Assembly: GCA_963742865.1 (NCBI GenBank)
Contig: CAVUNW010000007.1
Location: 175,343-239,342, forward strand
Length of the DNA: 64,000 nucleotides
Direction of reading: 5' to 3'
Source of the DNA: Bog-532 sp963742865
GTDB lineage: Bacteria > Actinomycetota > Actinomycetes > Streptosporangiales > Streptosporangiaceae
The position numbers were made by a program, and so were the translations under genes. Every line of letters begins with the position of its first letter. Position 1 is the stretch's first letter. The notes beneath the pieces are model-generated. The model did no database searches and was not told where the DNA came from. It saw only the letters and a list, made by a program, of their open reading frames with translations. This document shows positions 60,415-64,000 of the stretch, one piece after another.

Positions 60415-60709
60415 TTCCCTCGCGGACGATCGCCGGGCAGGATGCCGGGGCGGCCTCGCAGCCGGCGAATCATGTCTTGGGGGCAGTCCCGGAACGTCCC
60501 CGCACCCCCGGCAGGTCCCCAGCCCCCGGCCCCCGGCAGGTCCTCCACCCGCCGGCACGTCCCCGGTCCCCCGGCACCTCCTGTGATCAAGATCAACTTC
60601 AGGTATTTGTGGTCAGAAGTGGTTGCTATCACAGCCACTTCTGACCACGAACCAGAGGCGGAACGCGATCGTCCGCCGCGCCAGCGATCACCGCTAAGGA
60701 GGCTCATCC
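60415..60709. other. Spacer with a strong hairpin before the VOC gene
   Basis: No gene is seen. A Pro/Gly-codon-like GC-rich stretch (60430-60590) is followed by perfect 14-bp arms GTGGTCAGAAGTGG (60609-60622) and complement (60635-60648) around a 12-base loop. TGATCAAGATCA lies just before. The hairpin is about 60 bases upstream of GTG 60710, so it could be a leader structure, an operator or a terminator. Confidence 0.6.
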
Positions 60710-61146
60710 GTGGGCACCAGCCTTCCGGCGGCTAGCCGGTTCCATCACGTCAGCCTGTCCGTCGCCGACCTCGACGCGGCGGAGCGCTGGTACCAGCAGG
60801 CGCTCGGCCTCACCGACGTGATCGAGCGCTTCGAGCTGCCCGAACCTGCCGTCCGAACGGTTGTCCTGCAGGGTGCCAGCGGCCTGCGGGTCGAGCTCAT
60901 CGGAAGGGCGGCCTCGGTCCGGGCCAGGACCGCCACCCGCTGGACGCGGCGCTGGCCCAGGGATACGGCCACTGGGCGATCGAGGTCGACGACCTGGACC
61001 AGGCGTTCGCTTACCTGACAGCGGCGGGCGGTCAGTCCGCATGGCCGCCCGCGGCTGCCGTGCAGCCCGGCGCGCGCTTTGCCTACGTCATGGACCCCGA
61101 GGGAAACCTCCTCGAGCTGATCCAGCCTCCACCCGTAGTGGCCTAG
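60710..61146 (+). pseudogene. VOC family protein, frameshifted
   Basis: VOC-fold protein of about 145 residues when corrected. RFHHVSLSVADLDAAERWYQ and LTDVIERFELPEPAVRTVVL lie in the first frame, from GTG 60710 after AAGGAGG. Near 60905, in GGCCTCGGTCC, the frame shifts; the rest reads GPGQDRHPLDAALAQGYGHW, AIEVDDLDQAFAYL, FAYVMDPEGNLLELIQPP and ends TAG 61144-61146. The 437 bases are one short. Metal-ligand positions (His in HHVSL, His in GHWAIEV, Glu in LLELIQ) are kept. Confidence 0.83.
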
Positions 61147-61191
61147 ACGTGCGACCGGGTAGAGGCGCTCCTTGTCTCCCCGCGGACCGCG

Positions 61192-61665
61192 CTATTCGCT
61201 GATGGCCGCCAGGAACCGCTTGACGGTACGCGGGGTGGCCAGGACGTGGAGGTCAGCGTGGTCTGCGTGCGCGGCGATGGCCTGCTGAATCAGCGGGCGG
61301 CTGCGGCGGCGGTAGGACCATAGCCAGCGCCAGAAGTCGGCGCGCTCCCGCGAGCGCCGGACTGCGCGCCAGGCGCAGCGCAGGCGGGAGAAGTCCAGGA
61401 AGATGATCGTGTCCGCCGCCTGCAGCCGGACGTCGAGGACGTCGTAGGGCCCAAGGTCGCCGTCCATGATCCACGTCTTCTGCCGGGCAAGCTCGCGCTG
61501 CCGGGCGGCCCACTCGGCCGGAGGGGTGGCGGCCAGCCCGGGGCGCCAGAACCGCTGGTCCAGCTCGATAACCGGCAGACCGGTGATCTGGCCCAGCCGC
61601 ACCGCGAGGGTCGATTTGCCCGACGCGCCCGGCCCCAGGATGACTACCCGCTGCACGCTGGCCAT
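61192..61665 (-). CDS. P-loop kinase, adenylate kinase/topology-modulation-like
   Basis: A 157-residue P-loop NTPase: VVILGPGASGKSTLAVRLGQ (Walker A GPGASGKST), ITGLPVIELDQRFWRPG, WIMDGDLGPYDVLDVRLQAA and TIIFLDFSRLRCAWRAVRRS. The layout matches the small kinases annotated as adenylate kinase-like or topology modulation protein (FlaR-like). ATG 61665. Substrate unknown. Confidence 0.88.
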   Translation of the reverse strand: MASVQRVVILGPGASGKSTLAVRLGQITGLPVIELDQRFWRPGLAATPPAEWAARQRELARQKTWIMDGDLGPYDVLDVRLQAADTIIFLDFSRLRCAWRAVRRSRERADFWRWLWSYRRRSRPLIQQAIAAHADHADLHVLATPRTVKRFLAAISE

Positions 61666-61700
61666 ACTGGCACCACCGGGCCGTCACCGCGGGAGCAGCC

Positions 61701-62084
61701 ATGCTGGGATCAAGCGAGCTTGTGGCCTTCGCCGCAGCGACGGACCTGGACCGAGCCCGGGCATTCTACGAGCAGACGCTCGGCCTGACGGTAACCGAGC
61801 ACAACGACTTCGCGTGCGTGCTCGACGCGAACGGCACCATGCTCCGCGTGACGGCGGTCCCCGACGCCTCCCCGGCCGGCTACACCGTCCTTGGCTGGCG
61901 GGTCGCCGACATTACGGCCGCCGTTCGCGGGCTCATGGACAAGGGCGTCGTGTTCAAGCGCTACGACGGTATGGACCAGGACGATGAAGGCATCTGGACG
62001 ACCCCCGGCGGGGACAAGCTGGCCTGGTTCACCGATCCCGACGGCAACGTCTTGTCGCTCACCCAGTTCCTGGGGGAGGGCTGA
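61701..62084 (+). CDS. VOC family protein (glyoxalase-like)
   Basis: A 127-residue VOC protein: LVAFAAATDLDRARAFYEQT, LDANGTMLRVTAVPDASPAG, GWRVADITAAVRGLMDKGVV and WFTDPDGNVLSLTQFLGEG. This subgroup lacks the first-strand His ligand, so it may not be a metalloenzyme. ATG 61701 follows GGGAGCAGCC. The stop lies 3 bases from the convergent hypothetical gene. Confidence 0.88.
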   Translation: MLGSSELVAFAAATDLDRARAFYEQTLGLTVTEHNDFACVLDANGTMLRVTAVPDASPAGYTVLGWRVADITAAVRGLMDKGVVFKRYDGMDQDDEGIWTTPGGDKLAWFTDPDGNVLSLTQFLGEG

Positions 62085-62087
62085 GGC

Positions 62088-62503
62088 TCAGCCCTCGGGC
62101 AGCGATTGCGGCACGGTCCCGGGCAGGCCCGCACGGGCGCCGTACTCGTAGGCGCCGCTGCGGCGCCGTACTCGTAGGCGCCGCTGCCGGACAGGGCCAG
62201 GTCACGATCACCCTGGCGATGCACGGTCAGCTCGAAGGTGGCGAGGGCGGCATGCCTGACCGCACGCGTTCCACCCGAAGGGTCGGCGTAGGTCACCGCG
62301 GCGGCATCCGGCGGGAACGCAGCGAAGACCTGCTTGACCACGGCAGGCCGCTGAGGAAGGTCATGATCAACGACCGTGCACCACAGGGCGGCCGACTCCG
62401 GTCCCTGGCGGGGACGATGCCGCGTGTGGCGTATCCACAACGCCCGGCGTGAGGCCGGGTCACGCGCACTGACGAACCACGACTCATATCCGCCGGCGCT
62501 CAT
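62088..62503 (-). pseudogene. Hypothetical protein, internally deleted and frameshifted
   Basis: The N-terminal part (GGYESWFVSARDPASRRALW, IRHTRHRPRQGPESAALWCT) and the C-terminal part (TFELTVHRQGDRDLALSGSG, AYEYGA) resemble the two ends of an actinobacterial protein family of roughly 300 residues that I know only as hypothetical; the middle seems to be missing. An exact 26-base tandem duplication (62136-62187) breaks the frame near the end; without one copy the protein would end RAGLPGTVPQSLPEG at 62088. With the duplication the frame runs on to 61961. Probably a remnant. Confidence 0.55.
62136..62187. repeat. Exact 26-nt tandem duplication
   Basis: 62136-62161 and 62162-62187 are identical. 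The length is not a multiple of three, and it shifts the frame of the hypothetical gene it lies in. Confidence 0.92.
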
Positions 62504-62547
62504 TCGCCCATCATGCTCTCGCGCGGGGGGTAACGACCCGCGAGCGG

Positions 62548-62793
62548 TTAATCCGGCCAGTGCGACGCGGGGGGCTGCAGCACGCAGAACTCGTTACCGT
62601 CCGGATCGGCGAGGACGTGCCAGCACCAGCCGTGCTCGGTAACGGGCTGGTCCGTGAGGACCAGCTCACCCCGCAGATACGGGTGCAGCTCACGGCGCAT
62701 GAGTTGATTCTGGCTCGCGGTACGCCTCGGCGAGGTCACCAGCTCCTGGTACACCCTTATCGGTGACAGCGGGGCGCGGCGGCCCGTCGTCAC
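62548..62793 (-). pseudogene. C-terminal fragment of a VOC/glyoxalase-like protein
   Basis: An 81-codon frame whose end HGWCWHVLADPDGNEFCVLQ is the typical final strand pair of glyoxalase-like proteins (WHVLADPEGNEFCV). The first half of the domain is missing, and the N-terminal 30 residues are unrelated. Likely a truncated remnant. Confidence 0.6.
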
Positions 62794-62866
62794 TGGATTC
62801 GAGCCGGACGAGCCCCGCGGGGTCAGTGCCCGTGACGCGGGGTCGGCCTCGGATCCTAGGCCAGGC

Positions 62867-63391
62867 TCACATGCCGGCCGAGCCGTCGACGGCCTCGCGG
62901 ATCAGGTCGGCGTGCCCGTTGTGGCGCGCGTACTCCTCCACGAGGTGCTGCCACATCCAGCGCACCGAGGTGGTCTTCTCCCGGAACGTGAATGTGTCGT
63001 CTAGCTTCGCGCCCTCGAGCGCGGCATCGACGGCCCGGCACTCGGCCCGGTAGCGCTCGAAGTCCTCCTCGGCGCCGGCCGGGTCGGCCTCTTCGAAGTC
63101 CGCGTCCGGGGCATCGGAACGGTAGTACAGGTCGGGTACCTGCTCACCGCGGAAGACCTGCCTGACCCACCCGCGCTCGGTGTCGCTCATGTGCCGGACC
63201 AGGCCGAGCAGGGAGAGGTTCGACGGCGGCACGGCGCGCTTGGCCAGCCGCGTGGCATCCAGCCCCGCGCATTTGTGCAGCAGGGTGGCCCGGTGCCAGT
63301 CGAGCCAGTCGCGGAGCATCTCCCGCTCGGGTTCGTTGCGGCGCGCCGGATAGTCCTCGGAACGCTCGACGTCGGGTGCGATCCAGGTCAC
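62867..63391 (-). CDS. DinB family protein (DUF664)
   Basis: A 174-residue four-helix DinB/DUF664 protein: EREMLRDWLDWHRATLLHKC, VPPSNLSLLGLVRHMSDTER, GWVRQVFRGEQ and SVRWMWQHLVEEYARHNGHA. The three metal-ligand histidines are in LVRHM, QHLVEEYARH and NGHAD, as in mycothiol- or bacillithiol-dependent transferases of the fold. GTG or ATG near 63391 starts it. Substrate unknown. Confidence 0.92.
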   Translation of the reverse strand: MTWIAPDVERSEDYPARRNEPEREMLRDWLDWHRATLLHKCAGLDATRLAKRAVPPSNLSLLGLVRHMSDTERGWVRQVFRGEQVPDLYYRSDAPDADFEEADPAGAEEDFERYRAECRAVDAALEGAKLDDTFTFREKTTSVRWMWQHLVEEYARHNGHADLIREAVDGSAGM

Positions 63392-63571
63392 GGCGGCACC
63401 CTATGCCTGAGTTTGTCCCGGACGCCAGCGAATTCTTGCCGGCGGCGGCGCGCCTTTGCGCGCGCATGCCACAACTACACGGCCGGGACCTCGATATCAG
63501 ATCAAGAGGCGTCGCGAAATTACAGTCATGTCGTCATCGGAGGTGCTATCGCCGCCCTGAGAGCTCACGGT

Positions 63572-63949
63572 TCACAAGTGCTCGTGGTGGGCGGGGGAAC
63601 CGAAGCGAAGGAGGTTTCCGTCGGGGTCGAAATGGCTGCCCTCGCGCATGCCCCAGGGGGTGTCGATCGGCGGGTGGGTGTGGCCCCCGGCGCCTTCCCG
63701 GATCCACTCGGCGGCGAGCTGGTCGGCGTCTTCGACGACGAGGTAGGCCACGCTGACGCTGGCGTCCGGGTAGTACTCCGGGCCGGCGGTCAGGTGCACG
63801 GCCACGTCGTCCCGCTCGATGAGGCCGTAGTCCGCTCCGTCCGCGTACGCGCGCACGGCAAAACCCAGGGACGCGTAGTGAGCCAGCGCGGCCATGAGGT
63901 CCTTGACCGGGAAGATGGGGCACGCCTGCCGCAGCCGGGTCCGGGTCAT
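63572..63949 (-). CDS. VOC family protein (bleomycin-resistance-like)
   Basis: A 125-residue VOC protein: QACPIFPVKDLMAALAHYAS, LGFAVRAYADGADYGLIERD, SVSVAYLVVEDADQLAAEWI and GMREGSHFDPDGNLLRFGSP. The pattern is that of bleomycin-resistance-type binding proteins, which bind rather than transform their ligand. ATG 63949. It is the last gene in the window. Confidence 0.88.
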   Translation of the reverse strand: MTRTRLRQACPIFPVKDLMAALAHYASLGFAVRAYADGADYGLIERDDVAVHLTAGPEYYPDASVSVAYLVVEDADQLAAEWIREGAGGHTHPPIDTPWGMREGSHFDPDGNLLRFGSPAHHEHL

Positions 63950-64000
63950 CGCGCTATCCCTTCTGCCGTTCCGCCTCTCCCTGTCCCCGAGACTAGACCC

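Noticed and set aside
1..64000. tRNA, rRNA or integrase-flanked genomic island
   Set aside because: No tRNA-like cloverleaf, rRNA segment, integrase gene or attachment-site duplication could be recognised by eye.

Overview
The window reads as chromosomal DNA of a high-GC actinobacterium, probably a soil member of the Streptomyces/Streptosporangiales side of the phylum. Support comes from the very GC-rich codon use, frequent GTG starts, GTGA/ATGA gene overlaps and lineage-typical genes: a helicase-dead type PriA, an Rv2175c-like DNA-binding protein, PspA with PspAA/PspAB/HtpX, a DUF3043 protein, a 69-residue actinobacterial orphan and an Rv1733c-like membrane protein. No rRNA, tRNA, CRISPR array, prophage or replication origin was seen.

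Layout. 1-15.3 kb is mostly core genes on the minus strand: def (partial), priA, an Rv2175c-like gene, a CtaG-like membrane protein, a frameshifted secreted S53 (sedolisin) peptidase, an erpA-pfkB-type operon and the pspA stress operon, followed by plus-strand DUF3043 and aldo/keto reductase genes and a minus-strand ATPase. 15.6-22 kb is a pentose catabolism region: xylB-xylA, a frameshifted LacI-type regulator, and a zinc dehydrogenase plus D-2-hydroxyacid dehydrogenase pair. 22.5-29.7 kb holds a PfpI protein, a DrrAB-type exporter with divergent TetR regulator, a lipid kinase, STAS, Rv1733c-like and universal stress proteins. 29.7-42.4 kb is an accessory, decaying region: an HtrA remnant, an unknown secreted protein, an HTH-nSTAND-WD40 gene with eight apparent frameshifts, a ClpP pair with a PopR/ClgR-like regulator, an IS110-type remnant, a membrane protein with an 11-residue repeat array, and dispersed short repeats. 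42.4-47.2 kb has two universal stress genes around a MarR gene, a RibD/DHFR-like reductase and a large MFS exporter.

47.4-56.1 kb is the metabolic highlight: a Calvin-Benson-Bassham locus with cbbL-cbbS-cbbX on the minus strand, a CbbR-like LysR regulator, a GAF sensor kinase/NarL-type response regulator pair, and phosphoribulokinase. This suggests a facultative autotroph, although no electron-donor genes lie in the window. 56-64 kb holds small housekeeping or unknown genes and several VOC-fold proteins.

Two patterns run through the window. First, many otherwise conserved genes are broken by single-base insertions or deletions, mostly in GC-rich runs (S53 peptidase, PfkB kinase, LacI, methyltransferase, PopR-like regulator, sensor kinase, TetR, VOC, and the nSTAND gene eight times); these may be sequencing or assembly errors or real decay. 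Second, short tandem duplications of 11-39 bases repeatedly sit on or just after stop codons.
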